A DNA stretch of 64,000 nucleotides from Galeopsis tetrahit (taxonomy: Eukaryota; Streptophyta; Magnoliopsida; Lamiales; Lamiaceae). Made by a program: the position numbers and the translations under genes. Of the stretch, positions 1-12,800 are shown piece after piece. Below the pieces are notes generated by a model. That model saw only the letters and a list, made by a program, of their open reading frames with translations, did not search any database and was not told the DNA's origin. The stretch is from the NCBI GenBank assembly GCA_963675135.1, contig OY776120.1, positions 26,874,001-26,938,000 of the forward strand, read 5' to 3'. Position 1 is the stretch's first letter, and the number at the start of each line of letters is the position of its first letter.

Positions 1-120
1 GAAAACGTTTCTCCCTCACTAATTATTATTTACAATCTATAAATTACAGTTCATCCTTTAATATCTCTCCAATCCTTCTAACAACCTATATTTCATTTAA
101 AAAAAATCCACCCCACCAAT

Positions 121-1077
121 ATGGAGAATTCTAGAATGATAGAAACTCTTCCTGACGAAATTACTATATCTATTCTATTGTTCCCTCTTCCACAAGTTTT
201 ATCTAAATATAAATGTATTTCTAGGATATGGAACTCAATAATATGTTCTAAGTGGTTTGTCGAAGCACATCTGTTCAATATGAAAGCAGGTAATAATTTT
301 TCATTGATACATAAATACCATGTTGCTAGCCCACCAATATCTTATGAATTAAAACTTTGGAAGGGTGCTAACATCGTTTATAGGAAAATAGCAAGGAATC
401 ACGAAGAATCCGAGGTATTGGGTAGCTATAATGGTCTAGTATTATTCTGCAATACTAAAGACCAATATACTATTAAAACCCCCACTACTAAACAATATAT
501 AATTGTTCCAAATCTACCGATATCATTTCCCAAGGGTCACGATGTAGCTTGGGTTTATTTTGGGTTTGGTTATGTTAAAAATTTGAATGATTACATCATA
601 ATGAGAATTGCATATCTTTGGGCTGAAACTGGTGGAGTGACCGAGGTTAGTATTTTCTCACGTAATTCGAATTTGTGGTCAAAACTTCCTTCGTTCCCTT
701 TTGATAATTATCCATGTGCAAATGCCTTTTTTGTCGGTGATCTCTTTCATTGGAGTATAAGTTTTGGTCGTGGTGATCATAGGTTGGCTACATTTGATAT
801 AGAGAATGATATTTATTCTTTGGTTACCATTCCAGAGTTTAAGTATCACCCATGGAACTTACAAGTCCAGGGGTTGGATGACAATACAATTGCAGTCTAC
901 TGTAGTAGTTTGAGCGAAGTGGAAGGTAGTTTTTATAGTAAGTTTTTCTTTCAGATGCATATCCTCCACTACGCAAATGAAGGTCCTACATGGTCAAGTA
1001 TTATGATTTTCAGAAAAAAAAACTCTATTACCAAACAAATATCATATATGCCCAATATCCTTCTTGAACGTAGATAG
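121..1077 (+). CDS. F-box protein with FBA-type C-terminal domain (3' end frameshifted)
   Basis: Likely substrate-recognition subunit of an SCF ubiquitin ligase. The N-terminus (about residues 8-45, with LPDEI and the W of RIWNSII) is an F-box. It is followed by the F-box-associated layout seen in plant F-box/FBA proteins: FSLIHKYH, EVLGSYNGLVLFC, VYFGFGY and FVGDLFHWS. The 318-aa frame ends in LLERR at 1077, but frame 2 continues without a stop from about 1055 to 1207 and encodes the family's usual C-terminus (KILFIVQPWGDYYCYD, then a tail ending AFKYI). The downstream paralogue aligns to this tail, so one base was probably gained or lost near 1045-1058. The ATG at 121 follows an A-rich leader and starts just before the F-box. 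The gene is intronless, as is common in this family. It is either a truncated functional protein or a young pseudogene. Confidence 0.72.
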   Translation: MENSRMIETLPDEITISILLFPLPQVLSKYKCISRIWNSIICSKWFVEAHLFNMKAGNNFSLIHKYHVASPPISYELKLWKGANIVYRKIARNHEESEVLGSYNGLVLFCNTKDQYTIKTPTTKQYIIVPNLPISFPKGHDVAWVYFGFGYVKNLNDYIIMRIAYLWAETGGVTEVSIFSRNSNLWSKLPSFPFDNYPCANAFFVGDLFHWSISFGRGDHRLATFDIENDIYSLVTIPEFKYHPWNLQVQGLDDNTIAVYCSSLSEVEGSFYSKFFFQMHILHYANEGPTWSSIMIFRKKNSITKQISYMPNILLERR

Positions 1078-1207
1078 AACGAAAATACTCTTCATCGTCC
1101 AACCATGGGGAGACTACTATTGCTATGATACTATTTACAAGATGTTTCAGCTCAGCGAAGAATATGAAATGACATATGGGGTTCAACATGCATTTAAGTA
1201 TATTTAG
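1078..1207 (+). pseudogene. Out-of-frame C-terminal tail of the F-box gene
   Basis: Frame 2 here encodes the last part of the FBA domain, ending at TAG 1205-1207. It matches the position and pattern of the tail of the tandem copy at 2831-2950 (an aromatic-rich YD-x-I motif in both). It is separated from the main frame by a single-base shift near 1045-1058. Confidence 0.6.
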
Positions 1208-1550
1208 AGTCTTGTATCTCCAAGTGTTTGTTAGTTATATAAAGATAGTTGAAGATTTTTTATTATATATCATTTATATTGGTCTTATTTATCTATAATT
1301 TGAGTTGTCATTTTTGGAACAATTATATGGAAGTCATTTTATTTCTTTACGGAATAATTATTTATCATTAGGATGATTTTGCCACATATATCAACTATAA
1401 AATTAAATCAAATAAGAAAAACAATACATTATACATCAGTTTATGCAGTATAAGTTTACGAAAAAAATAAAATAAAAAAAACCAAGTTTTTTTTTTGAAC
1501 TGAAGTATATTATGTAATATTGTATATTAACACATAAAAAATATGAATAA

Positions 1551-1581
<31 letters not shown>

Positions 1582-1839
1582 TTGGCGGGATATGATTCCT
1601 ATTAAATGTATCAAATGAATTAATTTTACTACATCGTGAACCGCTTCCATTGCAATAAGAATAGACACATTCATTCAAATGATGGAAGTTGAAAGGTTTT
1701 AAAATAAAGGTAGTGACTTTTCAGATTCTATTAATTGATTGCCATAGAAACCAAACATCCGCAATATCACTCTGAATCGTCTTCACTAAGTTAACCAAAA
1801 GATATCACCAAAAACCCTTCCAGTACTCACCATTAAACA
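1208..1839. other. AT-rich intergenic spacer with TA microsatellite
   Basis: No gene is visible. A (TA)n run lies at about 1555-1582. The last 150 bases before 1840 are the likely promoter and leader of the second F-box copy; no unambiguous TATA box was assigned. Confidence 0.6.
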
Positions 1840-2950
1840 ATGAACAACCAGGTGAACCCGCTGTTCATCCCCGACGAAATCAGAGATCAATTTCTGGAAT
1901 CATTAGATCCAAAACCCCTTGGCCGAATGAAGTGTGTTAACAGACATTGGAATCATTTGATATCTTCAAAACCTTTTGTCGATTCTCAACTTGATCGGGT
2001 AAAAAATAATCAAAAGTACTCCTTCATACACAAGAATCATGTTTCTGATCCACCAGTTTGTTACCTGCCTGACGGATATGGTGAGCCTGGTACGAGGAGA
2101 TTTATTAGAGAAGATTCAGATAATTTTGAGGTTCTCGGTTCGTACAACGGGTTAGTTTTGATTTGCACCACTGTTGATGATTTTATTTTGGGTAACCCTT
2201 GTACAAATCAAAACCTCATTTTACCTCCCGTTCCAAAAAACTTAAGACCTTATTTATCAGAAGAACGTGCTTATTTTGGTCTTGGCTAGGATGTTTTGCA
2301 TGATGATTTTTTGGTTATGCGAGTTTCCCGTTTTCTTCAATTAGAAGGGTACTTTTCTTCAGTTATGTTGTACTCTAGAAATTTTAACTCCTGGTGTTCA
2401 CTTCCTCCATTTCCAAGCCAATTTCCTCCTTGTGAAAATTCATTTTATATTGGAGGACTTTTTCATTGGAAAGTAAAATCACGGAATGATCATGCAATTG
2501 TAACTTTTGATTGCAAAGCCCGTATCTATGAGCAGTTTGATGTGCCTGATTTTATACTTCAGCCATGGAATTGTAAGATGGAGGGGTTTGATGACAATAA
2601 CCTTGCTGTATATGCTGATCTGTTCTCGGTGGATGAGTTTGGTGTCAGTCGATATTTTATTGAAGTGCATATTCTAAATTATTCGAATGATGTTAGATCT
2701 TGGTCGACTTTTACAATATTTAGAGAAGAAAATTTGCCAGACGATTTTTCACTCGAGCCAATATGCTACTTGAACACCGCAAGGACACAACTAATGTTTA
2801 GTGTTAAGCCTTATGGTACGTTTTTTCTCTTATGACATTGTTACAAGGAACTTTCGAAGGATGGATGAGGTTGAATCGTGGCCAGGTTGTGCAAAATCCT
2901 ACAAGTATATGGACATTCTCGTATCACCTCATCGTAATTTAGCCATATAG
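1840..2950 (+). pseudogene. Tandem F-box/FBA pseudogene (in-frame stop plus frameshift)
   Basis: This is a paralogue of the gene at 121. It has an F-box (FIPDEIRDQFLESL, then KCVNRHWNHLI) followed by YSFIHKNH, FEVLGSYNGLVLIC, YIGGLFHWK and ILQPWNCKMEGFDDNN of the FBA domain. TAG at 2287-2289 interrupts YFGLG-stop-DV where the paralogue has a Tyr codon. The same frame then continues to 2835, where it stops prematurely. The expected C-terminus continues in frame 2 from 2831 (YDIVTRNF) to TAG 2948-2950, so about one extra base sits in the T-rich stretch at 2820-2830. With both lesions it cannot make the full protein. Alternatively, two short proteins could be made (1840-2289 and 2296-2835), but neither is a complete domain. 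Confidence 0.75.
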
Positions 2951-3766
2951 TGTTGATGATAGTAGTTTATGTAGTTTTTGTAGCATCTTAAGTATGCAAC
3001 TATTTATTAAGTATTTCCTTTTATAGTTCTTTTGTTATTTTTATGTGAATATGCAGAATGTAATGTTGGTAGGTGTTTTTTTGTAATACAACTACTTTTA
3101 TTCATCTTGATATGCTAAACTAGTATCTTCAGGTAACTAATTTACCTCAATATTAGATTTGAAAGAAATTTCATTTACATTTTTGATCCATAGTTAATCT
3201 ATTCAATGTTATGTATTCAATGTGCATATCAAAATGAATTATTCATATATGTACCAAAACATACATCTATTCATTTTTCTTGCATCACTACCGTTTTTGT
3301 TTGTGCATGTGCTAAAGAATATTCATATATTACGTCTTGTAACATTGAAACGGATTTTTTGACTGGAATATAGTGAACTTGTTTTTTTTTTTTTTTTTTA
3401 AATTGCAAATTAATTTTGTATGCATGTGCAACTAGTCAAAATTCACACTTTGGGAAATAAATGACCATTTACCATATTTTTATAAAAAAGACAATCATAT
3501 ATTTTTTGAAACATCACAATTATGAAGAGTTACCATGTACACTACATCAATTAATAACAAAAAATATAAATGTAACAATTCATGTCATATTTCAAAACAA
3601 AAAGGCCAACTCATGAGTAATGAAAATGGCTAATAGTTCAACTTGTTTTTCCAAAACAACTACTTAGTCTTTATCAAACACAAACAAAATGATAATCATA
3701 ATTTAACTAAACTAAGAACTGGAATGAGTAGCAAAGCTTGAATTGTCTAGACTTCCACAAATATAG
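2951..3766. other. AT-rich intergenic region
   Basis: No coding region, RNA gene or bounded element is recognised. An 18-base T run lies at about 3383-3400. The region separates the convergent F-box pair and the Ulp1-like gene. Confidence 0.5.
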
Positions 3767-6700
3767 TTATTCAAAAGTCATATGCATCGGATCAACAAAC
3801 GATTCTACGATTCTAGCTCGCATCGTGCTTGCTGCCAGTTTGTCGAATTCACCCGACTGCAGATCTTCACCTTTATAAATAAATTCTATTTTCTTGAAAA
3901 TAATCACACTGCAGTCTACCGAATCAACTCCCTATCTCCAAGTATCAGCTGGGGGTTGGGTATTTGAATGGCATTTTTAAAAATGGATGATTACGCTGCT
4001 TTGCTTTGAACAAACTAACCAATCTTGCATCTACAAACTCCACCTTTAATAATTTGACAACAAACAAACACAAACATTATTAAAATGCTAAATACAATGC
4101 ATTCAACTAAAAAATTCAAATAAAAATCTAATATTAGAAAAACTTACAACATTCAATGACTCCATCATGCATGTATCCTCATGAGCTTTTGTTCTTGGCG
4201 GAATAGAGTTATAAAATGTCCATTCCCTTGTGGTTAGATCAAGTTTTAACAGTGTCCAATGGTCAACTGCTTTTAAACCACTTGATGAACCCATTTCACA
4301 TACATTGATTGAGAATAAAAATATGCTTTTGTCTAAGCTCTCCTCAATTACTTTCTCTATCAGGGAGTAGAAAGATTTCTGCTTGGAAATATTACGATTG
4401 GTAATCATTGCCTACAAAATAAATCATAACAATAAACTTATAGATAATATTTAACTTTAACATATAAAACGATTATATTCATAAAACAGTTAAAGGATTG
4501 TGCAAAATTCCCAGCATGTAGTAGTAAACACCCTCACACGTCTAGATTCTGGCCTCGTTGTGTATAGAACAGATCGTAACATATCAGCCCATGCATTGAT
4601 TACCTAAAAGTATGCAAATTATTATCATATAAAAGTACAAACCAATTAAAAATGGGTTTATTGTATTCTGTAGTACGATAGAGTTATGGAAAATATATAC
4701 CTGACTTGTAATTCTTCCATTGTTTAGAATATCAATCAACATCTGTACTGAGACATCAGCTAATGGTATATCAACATGCCAAACAATGCAACTGCAATAT
4801 GCACTCATTTATTAATACAATATATATAGACAAAATCATTCAAGCGTCATATATACATAATTATAAAAGAATTAGGTTCTAAATACTATTTACTTATTGT
4901 GGACCATTGTTCTTTAGCTCTGAGAATATTTGTTCTCTAACATATGCAGAAGATTTCCTAACAGTGGCCAATTTATTGTTGAAAGGATACCTAACCACTC
5001 CCTTTGGTTTGTTATCCACCACTGCATTCTTCGACGCATCATCATCGTCATCGTTGATTTCATGGACCACAACAAGTTCTTTTGTAAGGGGTTGAGGGGA
5101 TACTGTTATAACTTTCCAGTCGTTTGTTATTGTTCTTCCCTTAATCCTGTCCACTAATGAACTTGGAGATGACCACGTGGTCTTCTTCTGCACTACACGC
5201 TTAGGTGTCTTCTCATAAGACTTTAATATTTCCTCATTTAAATTATCAACAACTATCTTTCCCTTATCAAGAGACTGTTCATCTATATCTTGCTCTGCAG
5301 AATTGTCAAATGCAGCTTGAATAATATCATCTTCAATCAAAGATTTCGAACACAATTCAGAAGTGATTTCTAGATTCTTGCTCAATCGTTGATTCTCAGC
5401 TTTCAGACCTATGATGACTTCGTCTTTAATTCTCAATTGTTGCTCAAATTTTTCACTCTCATCTTCAAGCTTCTTTTTCAGATTAATCAACTCAGAAGCA
5501 GAATCCTCAATCCTTTTAGCATACTCATCCTTTGCTGTCTTCATCTTAAGAATATCTGCATCCTTTTCTATCAATTCTTGATCACAACGTACCCTCGCCT
5601 CTAAAATCTTTTTCTGCAGAATTCCCATTTGAGTCAAATAATCATCAACTAATGTAGGCTGATTAACCTCACTGACAGGTGCCTTCATCTTCTCATGGGA
5701 ATTCATGTTCTCACCTACAACAACATTTTGTACTCCCTTATCCTTCATATTGCCATCCCCAGCTGAATTCTCCACATCTCCGACATTACCAGATTCACTA
5801 TTAATGTCCTTACAAACTTTCATAACTGGATCCTCACTGTCAATCACGTCCTTCCCAACAGATAAATCTTTGTCAAATCCAATATCTAACGATGGGCATT
5901 CAACCGTGAAACTCTTCTTTGATTTTGAACTGGACCCAACCTCGAACAATTTTGAAGATGAATCCTGGAAAATATCGCTCTGCCTTCCACCCACATTTAA
6001 CTCTGTCTGCAATTCATTCGCCCCCATTTCAATACCAGATGACACCTTTCCATCAGTAGCAGGCGTTCCAGTTCCTCCTAACCTTGAGCTTGTTTCTGCA
6101 CATCTGAAACGACGAACTTCTGAAAGCTGCTCCTTTTCATCAGTCGTAGGTTTAGGCTCTTCCGTGAAAACCTATATTCAATAAAAATATAATCACAAAT
6201 TAAGTATACGATGAAAATATATATTAAAGAATAAGTTATGCTTAACAAATATTAACCTTGGTTTTGCTAGTCATTTATCACTTAAGATTGCAGCATGCAC
6301 TTTATTTGTATCCCATTTCAGGAAACGAGGAAAAGCAGATGGATTGATTGGTTTAACAATCCATGTATGCCATTATAACCAGAACTAAAAAACATTAAAT
6401 AAGTTAAACATTGTCTAAAAACAGTAAAACAATATAAACCAAACAATCGTATTGAAAATGAATAATTGCAATAAATGTACCGGCAAATACATAGCACATC
6501 CACCGGACTTCAACTGCTTGCTTCTCTTAAGTTGACTCTTCAATTGGTCAACTATAAAAGTACTCCAGTCGTATCTGCAAATGTGTGAGAAGTTTTCCAG
6601 GTAATGTGTCAAATGACATGGTACAGCTGAGCTCCGAACTGGACATAGAAGAGCAACCAGCATATAACAACAAACTAATCTAGCCACATCGCGACAGGTT

Positions 6701-8025
6701 TCATCGTACGGTTGCCTCACAACCTCCTTTAACCTTAAAAGATCAGGAAGTTTATACAAAGACTGATATTGTCTTGGTTTTGCTCGTATATCATTACCGA
6801 AACATCGCATTACCCATGAAGGATGCTGATAATCATCTACTCGTTGCCTGATCTCATCAGTTCCACAACTAATTCCGAAAATAAGTTCTGCATCATGCTT
6901 TGATAAGGCTACCCTTGTTCCTCCGATTACAAAACTTTCCGTTTCAAAGTCAAACCTTCTAACAATGTCCACAATGTCACTCTAGAATTTCAAACATCTC
7001 TTCTTTAGTGAGGGACTAACATTGAGGCAAACAGAGTTGAACAAAAGCCAGAATAGAGTTTTCTTCAGATGTACTATATGCTGGTCGGTGAATGGAATTC
7101 TCTTCAAGTCTTTGTTAGTTGTCCTCAGATTTGACCTATAGTAGGTCTCGGTCAAGTCGACTTCTACTCCAGCTGAAACAGAAAATAGGTTTTTTATATA
7201 AAACATTTCTTTACATATATATCATACTATGCAGTTGTATTGGTTCTGCAGTATTACCAAAACAATTTTGAAGCTTGATTGCTTTGACCTATTTTTCCTT
7301 CCTGGCATGCTTTCAAGCCCTTTGGTAGCTTTCTGTATCACTTTTTGCAATTTCAAAAACACTTATTGTATTACTACAGGAAATCATATATGTTATTTAA
7401 GAAACTATATAAAAATCAGATATATATATATATTAATCTTCTAAGGAAATAATATAAATCTTAATGCATTACCTTCCGATTCAGATGAGCTATATTTATT
7501 TCTCCTATGTTTACTGCCATCATCACTCTCAAAATCTATAAATACAACAAAAAATATTGTGATTATTAAAAATAAGCAACTACTAAAAACTAATAGTAAT
7601 ACAATCTGTTTAAATGCATATCATAGTTGCATAACCTGAATCTGATATCACACGAGAGCCCTTTGACAGACATTGACCTGCAGAATATTGATTTTACATA
7701 AGCTATGAATTCACAAAACTAGACAAACTTCACTAAAACATAAGCAGTGATATAGTACATAAACCTTTACGCTTTTCATCCTTCTTTTCCTCCCTCCTAC
7801 GCTTTTTGGAAGATCATGTTAATAAATAAGAATAGTAATTGCTTATGAATCACTATTTTCAAATATCATCTTCATACTGTTCTTAATTTACTAACATTTG
7901 TAACTTGATAAATTACCTCTTGTTTCTACACGCCGTACGCTCTCATCAATAATTTTCTTTTATTTCCCACTTCCCCTGCTTGATCCTTCACCCAATCGAT
8001 CAGCTGATTTTCTGGTTCTTGCCAT
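3767..8025 (-). pseudogene. Ulp1/C48 cysteine protease-like gene, multi-exon, with premature stops
   Basis: Ulp1-type proteases remove SUMO-like modifiers through a His-Asp-Cys triad. Exons inferred from GT-AG borders (descending): 8025-7917, 7801-7765, 7677-7636, 7535-7473, 7172-6481, about 6389-6256, 6171-about 4897, 4791-4701, 4603-about 4530, 4411-4148 and 3931-3767. The start is MARTRKSADR at 8025. The 7172-6481 exon carries a conserved region of plant Ulp1-like genes (VALSKHDAELIFGISCG, GGCAMYLPV). The large 6171 exon is a charged coiled-coil-rich linker. The exon at 4411 has the catalytic His context DHWTLLKLDL followed by EWTFYNS. The last exon has the Cys context DSVDCSVII (Cys codon 3911-3913). 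In-frame stops occur in exon 1 (7960-7962), in LKF-stop-SD (6982-6984) and in the 6389 exon (K-stop-LAK). Such genes are often carried by Kaonashi-type MULEs, but I found no flanking TIR or duplication. Exon borders after 4897 are the least certain. Confidence 0.6.
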
Positions 8026-8940
8026 CTTTACATATAAAATAGTACATATATGTGTAAGTGCACTGAGACAAAACATATAATGCTTCTATGCACTGGATCA
8101 TACATACGACTATTTCACTAAAATAATACTACAAAATATTCAGTGGATACTACACATATTTGTAAAAAAAACACCCATTGTTTTATAAAACTTAACATCC
8201 CAACCAAATTCGGTTCTTTTTTCATAAAAAAAGAAGTTCATTGTTGCTATCACCAAATCCATTTAATAAAACATCTATTTTCTAGGATTTACATAATTCC
8301 TAAGTTAATGTTATGCACTTTTTTACTCAAACCTTTGCAAATAAACTCTACGAAACAGCACATGCAGTTTACCCACTATAAAATCCATCTTTTCCTCTAC
8401 CGTCTAGAACAAATATTTTGAACTGGAGTTTGATTTTCAACAACTCAGAATCATTATTGACGCGAAAACCATTAAAATGAAACATGTAGATGATCGATTT
8501 AACTGATGCGGTGAATCGTTGTCCTCGTCGCCGGAAAATGCAGATAAGAATGAAATAATCGCTGGAAGTAAGTGCAGACTGCAGAAATCTCAAAGCTCAA
8601 GCAAGTGAAACGAATTAATTACGATACCTATTTTTTAGGAAATTTTTAAATTTTTGAAAGCTGCTTAAATTTCGCTATTTTCGAGATCCTCTATTAATAG
8701 CTAATTAGGGGATTTAGTTGACCTGTTAATTTGAATTCAGAAATTCGAATTGTTTCAAATTAATAAAAGGGTATAATTGTTTTAGATTTTTCAATTTGAC
8801 TCTATTAGACAAGAAAATATGCTGTAGGTTTTATTAGATAAAACTAGTAGTGAAATGACCATATTAATAATTTACCTTAATAAATTTTCATTTGTCTAAT
8901 TTGCTTTCTCAACAAAAAATATTATTCTTTGTTTTGGCAT
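8026..8940. other. Intergenic region between Ulp1-like gene and LINE fragment
   Basis: No recognisable gene or bounded repeat. It contains the upstream region of the minus-strand Ulp1-like gene and short AT-rich ORFs without family signatures. Confidence 0.45.
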
Positions 8941-11900
8941 CAACGATCTAGAGTCATGTGGATGTGAGACGGAGACAGAAACTCAAAATTCTTCCACCAA
9001 ATAGTAAGTGGGCGGAAGAAAAGAAACAAAATTGGGCCAGTAGTGGATGAGTAGGCGACAATTTGGTCGGAGGAAGAGGACATCGAGAGGATTTTTCGGG
9101 AGTATTTCATTACTCTGTTCAAAGGTAAAGAAAGGCTTGATATGGAAGAGGCAGTAGGAGCGGTGGAACATAGGGTAACAGATGAGATGGAGGCTACTCT
9201 ATCACAAGAATTCACAAGGGAAGAGGTAACTACGACTTTATTTCAAATGTTCCCCACTAAAACCCCGGGCCCGGATGGTATGTGTGCTTTATTTTTTCAA
9301 AAGTTTTGGAATATTGTGAGCATTGGAAATTCTGAATTGGGGGGGGGGGGGGGCTGTCCTGTTTCTCTCAATCACACATTCATAGCCCTTATCCCGAAAA
9401 AGAAGAAGCCAAAATGCCCAGCCGACTACCGACCTATAAGCTTATGCAATGTCAACCTCAAAATCATAACCAAAACCCTTGCAAAACGCCTCAAACCTCT
9501 TCTACCAGATATCATTGACCCTTGCCAATCGACGTTTGTCCCGGGTAGACTCATAACTGACAATGCCCTGCTAGCCTATGAACTCTTCCACCATCTTAAA
9601 ACGAACAATGCCAAAACGAGGGGCTCATTCGCGTTCAAATTGGATATGAGAAAGGCCTATGATAGAGTGGAATGGAACTTCCTTGAAAATGTGCTGATTA
9701 AAATAGGATTCCCTGCTCCTTTTGTTAGCACCATTATGAGATGTGTAAGAACGGTTTCCTTTTTTGTTCTTATTAATGGTGTACCATCTTTCCCTTTTAT
9801 TCCATCTAGAGGAATCCGCCAAGGAGATCCACCACCACCTTACCTATTTCTGTTATATACATAAGCTTTATCAGGTCTCATTCGTCAAAAGGTGCCGACA
9901 AGTGTCCTCCACGGGATCCAGATTTGTAGGGGTGCTCCCCAAATTTCTCATCTCTTATTTACCGACGATATCCTCATCTTCGGACGTGCAAATGAGAATG
10001 AGATTAGAGAGTTGAAAAGAATGTTGGAGGTGTACGAAGGGGCGTCGGGACAGTGCATAAATCTCACAAAATCTGACATTTGCTTCAATGGGAGGCTAAG
10101 GGACGAGAAAGGAATTGAGCTAACGCATATTTTGGGAGTCAACCGTGTAGACCAACATGGCATTTACCTGGGAGTCCCGACAAATCTGGGTCGATCGAAA
10201 GGGGATGTATTCCAATCTCTAGTACACATAATTGAGAAAAAATTGAAAGACTGAAAAAGCAGAATCCTCTCACAAGCTGGTAAGTTGACGCTCCTTAAGG
10301 CGGTGACACAATCTATCCCTACATATTTGATGAGTGTTTTTCGGATACCACAAGGAGTAATCAATAAGATAGAAAGGGCAATGGGCAGATTTTGGTGGGG
10401 TCAACAAGGGGAGGAACGTCGTGTCCATTGGATTGCGTGGAAAAAACTTTGTAGAACCAAAAATGAGGGAGGTATCGGGCTAAGGGACACTCTGGCTTTC
10501 AAAAAAGCCATGCTAGATAAGCAGGGCTGGCGCTTAATCCAAAATCCAAATGGACTATTGGCTCGAACCCTCAAAGCTCGATACTATAGGCACGGGTCCT
10601 TCCGAACAGCAGGTGTAGGGTTCAACCCAAGTTTTACTTGGAGAAGTATGTTAGAGGGAAGGGAAGTGCTCGAGACTGGCCTAGTGTGGATAGTGGGGAA
10701 TGGACAGTCTATAAACTTGTGGGATGATCCTTGGATTGACGATGGGGGCCACTCCTGGGCTATGTCGATTGGAAACAATGCTGATCGAGACCTTCGGGTG
10801 CGTGATCTTATGAATAACGAGTACATAGGATGGGATGCACAAACTGTGGAAGAATTATTTGATACTGATAAAATACTGTCGATCCCGCTTCGGGGAATTG
10901 AGGAAGCTGATATACTAACCTGGAAATACTCAATGAATGGAGTATATGATGTCAAAAAAAGTTATTTTAACTGGATGAAGACACACAATAGTTGGCACGA
11001 TGGTGATGGGAGAACTTGGTCCTGGATTTGGAAACTTGAAACAATGCCAAAGATTCATGTTTTTATTTAGAGGTGCTACAAAAGAATCCTACTGTTTAGT
11101 ACGAACCTCATTGGACGTTTTGTGGATATTGAGCCACTTTGTCGAAGATGTGATAGTGAAGTTGAGACGATTGAACATGCACTCCGTGACTGTGAGTGCG
11201 CGGATAAAATCTGGATAGCTTTCAGACTAAATTTGTCCAAATGGGATGGAATATCGGAGCCGCAGCCTATTGACGAGTGAATCACTGAAATCATGGGATC
11301 GGTTGGGGAACATCATACAGCTTTCTTTGTAACAACGTTATGGTTGGCCTGGTTTTCTCGAAATCAGCTTTATTTTGAGAACAAAAATTTGGAGCCTCTG
11401 TTTTGTGTGAAAAGGCTCGAAGTATGGTACAGGAATACGATAGAGTGGAGCGACGTAAGCAATGGTGCAAGACAGGGACTATGGAACGATTGCTAAGATG
11501 GAAGCCGCCTGGGGAAATTGTGTTTAAAATAAATACTGATAGCACTTTCATGGCTGGCAGGGAGGTGGGTCTTGGAGGTGTGGGAAGGGATCATAATGGG
11601 TATATTCTATGGTGTTTCTCGGAAAGAACAGCGTCGGTACTGATGGTTGAAGAAGCTGAGGCAATGGACATCTTTCGCGGGGTGCAATTGGTTGTGCAGA
11701 TGGGCCTTGCGAATGTAATAGTGAAAACAGACTCTCAAATATGCTTCAATGCTTTGACAAATCGAAAGCCGAATCTAACCAGATTTGGGGACATTCTCGC
11801 TGATATTGGGGCACTTACAACTGGCTTGACGAGGATAGCTTTTAGCTGGTGCATAAGGGAATGAAATGGGGTAGCTCACTCACTGGCGGAAAATGGTTTA

Positions 11901-12014
11901 TTGATGTTATCTCCTTTATTTTCTAATGAGTTACCTTTGAATTGTAGACATTCAATGTCTGTGGATTTACAAAATGAATAAATATAAGACTATCTTTACA
12001 CCTAAAAAAAAAAA
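8941..12014 (+). mobile_element. 5'-truncated L1-type LINE (RT, zf-RVT, RNase H), degenerate
   Basis: A non-LTR retrotransposon remnant that begins inside ORF2 just before the conserved GDRNSKFFH block (about 8970). RT motifs follow in order: TPGPDGMCALFFQKFW, FIALIPKKKKP, YRPISLCNV, STFVPGRLITDNALLAYE, KLDMRKAYDRVEW, SRGIRQGDP and the catalytic LLFTDDILIF (about 9952-9980). A zf-RVT stretch has CRRCDSE...EHALRDC (about 11140-11190), and an RNase H region has INTDS...GGVGRDHNG (about 11530-11600). Stops interrupt the frame at 9862, 10252, 11068 and 11278, and a frameshift lies near 11490. A G12 run (9341-9352) distorts the RT. The A-run at about 12003-12014 is probably the poly(A) tail. No convincing target duplication was found. 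Confidence 0.85.
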
Positions 12015-12132
12015 CTAGTCTATATAGTTGAGAAAGAGAGAGTATAATTTTTACCATTTTAAGTAATGAAACTTGAAAAATAGAATAATCGTCTTTTCTA
12101 TTCATATTTCACAACTAGTTTATCGTTCATAC

Positions 12133-12222
12133 GATGCAAATTAGAGATGTGCACATTTATTCCCCTAAAAAAAGAGATGTGCACATTTATTCCCATAAAA
12201 AAAAAAGATGTGCACATTTATA
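12133..12222. repeat. Three-copy tandem repeat of about 30 bp
   Basis: The unit AGATGTGCACATTTAT followed by TCCC and an A-run occurs three times in a row. The A-run length varies between copies, which suggests slippage. It lies just downstream of the LINE poly(A) tract. Confidence 0.7.
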
Positions 12223-12337
12223 AATTGAAGATTTTGAGGTCCTAATTCAGAATGAGGAGTTCAAAAATGTTGAGAAGTGTAACCGAAATCGAACCATCAG
12301 AAATTGAATTTCGGTTCCTAGTTTCTTTTTAATTTTT

Positions 12338-12385
12338 ACCACTACCTAGGTCGTGAGTCTTGAGTTCGAGTCATGGGAAGGGATT
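12338..12385 (+). repeat. Truncated tRNA-derived SINE fragment
   Basis: CCACTACCTAGG followed by TTCGAGTCATGGG matches the B-box half of the better preserved SINE at 47478-47596. The A-box half is missing, so this is a 5'-truncated or decayed copy. Confidence 0.5.
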
Positions 12386-12800
12386 GAGAGCATAAAAAGA
12401 GGATGATTGAACAAGTCGTTTAATCGTCTTACCGACAGTTCGATTCTTAAACATTCATAACCGTAGTTGAACAAGATGAAACACCGTTTTGATTCGATTT
12501 TGTAAACGTAAATGGAACCGTTGAACCGATATACTTATATTATAAAAATGTTGAGTACTTATATATTTTTAAACTAACTAGGTTAGGTGTAGACGTTAAA
12601 ATTAAAAGTGATTACATTTGTTAACAAAACAAAGTAAATGAAGTATGACATAGTAATTGTACAATATTAATTCAGAATTTCAGATACTTGCGCCGCCCTC
12701 GTTTGTTGTTGCTACACTCGTTGGCCTAACTGCAGACTGTGCAGTTAATAATGAAGAGTGTGTTAAAAACAAAATGCGTGAAGTATTTGAAATTAATATT

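Noticed and set aside
5705..6184. 159-aa plus-strand ORF
   Set aside because: It lies exactly opposite the large coding exon of the Ulp1-like gene and has no family features; Ser/Pro-rich antisense shadow.
3400..8950. MULE terminal inverted repeats around the Ulp1-like gene
   Set aside because: A shared AAATGACCAT-like string at about 3459 and 8855 is in direct and not inverted orientation, and no 9-bp duplication was found.
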